Program-made: the position numbers and the translations under genes
In this document: positions 7,363 to 7,474 of the stretch, piece after piece
Position numbering within the stretch: position 1 is the first letter of the stretch
Layout of the letters: each line of letters starts with the position of its first letter
Assembly: GCA_964617665.1 (NCBI GenBank)
Contig: CAZUAH010000653.1
Span: 1-7,474 of the forward strand
Length of the DNA stretch: 7,474 nucleotides
Source: JADHUC01 sp964617665
GTDB lineage: Bacteria > Planctomycetota > Planctomycetia > Pirellulales > Pirellulaceae
Direction of reading: 5' to 3'
The notes under the pieces: model-generated
Seen by the model: the letters and a program-made list of their open reading frames with translations, nothing else
Told to the model about the DNA's origin: nothing
Databases searched by the model: none

Positions 7363-7389
7363 AACACAATGTGTTGAGGACGCATTGTA
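7363..7389 (-). promoter_or_regulatory. Candidate promoter and operator-like dyad of the dehydrogenase gene
   Basis: AACACA (7363-7368) and TGTGTT (7370-7375) form a perfect 6+1+6 dyad 25 bases upstream of the start codon. Just upstream, the minus strand reads TACAAT (7384-7389), five of six matches to a sigma-70 -10 box, which would place transcription start close to the dyad. No good -35 box is visible at 17 bases spacing, so the promoter part is weak. The dyad resembles a small repressor site. It is a suggestion from symmetry and position only. Confidence 0.32.
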
Positions 7390-7452
7390 ATCAACCTGTT
7401 CTGTCGCCGCGAGAACGCCTAGTACTCTGCCGCATCTTGGTTTTCGGGTAGT

Positions 7453-7470
7453 GGATCTTGCCAAAGATCC
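7453..7470. repeat. Perfect 7-base-stem hairpin at the right edge
   Basis: GGATCTT (7453-7459) and AAGATCC (7464-7470) pair perfectly around the loop GCCA, four bases from the window end. There is no T-run inside the window. It may be the end of a terminator for a gene to the right, or part of a dispersed repeat or insertion-element end. The window stops too soon to decide. Confidence 0.4.
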
Positions 7471-7474
7471 TTCG

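Overview
The window looks like chromosomal DNA from a planctomycete, probably Pirellulales-like. The main evidence is the 1271-residue protein encoded at 3522-7337 on the minus strand. It joins a signal peptide, the planctomycete/verrucomicrobial 'membrane-bound dehydrogenase' propeller, HEAT-like repeats and a c-type heme domain, an arrangement largely confined to the PVC superphylum. The moderately GC-rich sequence, the long intergenic gaps and the weak Shine-Dalgarno sites fit this. No rRNA, tRNA, CRISPR array or transposase gene was seen.

All three genes I can support lie on the minus strand, so transcription runs from right to left. (1) 7338-7474 is the upstream region of the dehydrogenase gene, with an operator-like dyad and a short perfect hairpin at the window edge. 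(2) 3522-7337 encodes the exported multidomain heme protein. (3) 2849-3460 encodes a small PAS-like protein whose start is uncertain (3460 or 3298). (4) 2085-2848 is a 764-base gap with no convincing gene but several inverted repeats. (5) 1-2084 encodes an exported glycoside hydrolase family 2 (GH2) enzyme that is open at the left edge. Its frame was checked by hand translation from 2084 to base 3 without a stop.

Functionally, a secreted GH2 hydrolase beside a secreted sugar-dehydrogenase-like cytochrome fits periplasmic polysaccharide breakdown and carbohydrate oxidation, a common planctomycete theme. The genes are probably not one operon, because 764 bases separate the GH2 gene from the PAS-like gene. 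I found no clearly new multigene system. The items most worth a second look are the composite dehydrogenase with its C-terminal beta-sandwich, the PAS-like protein with a palindrome against its alternative start, and the inverted-repeat-rich gap.
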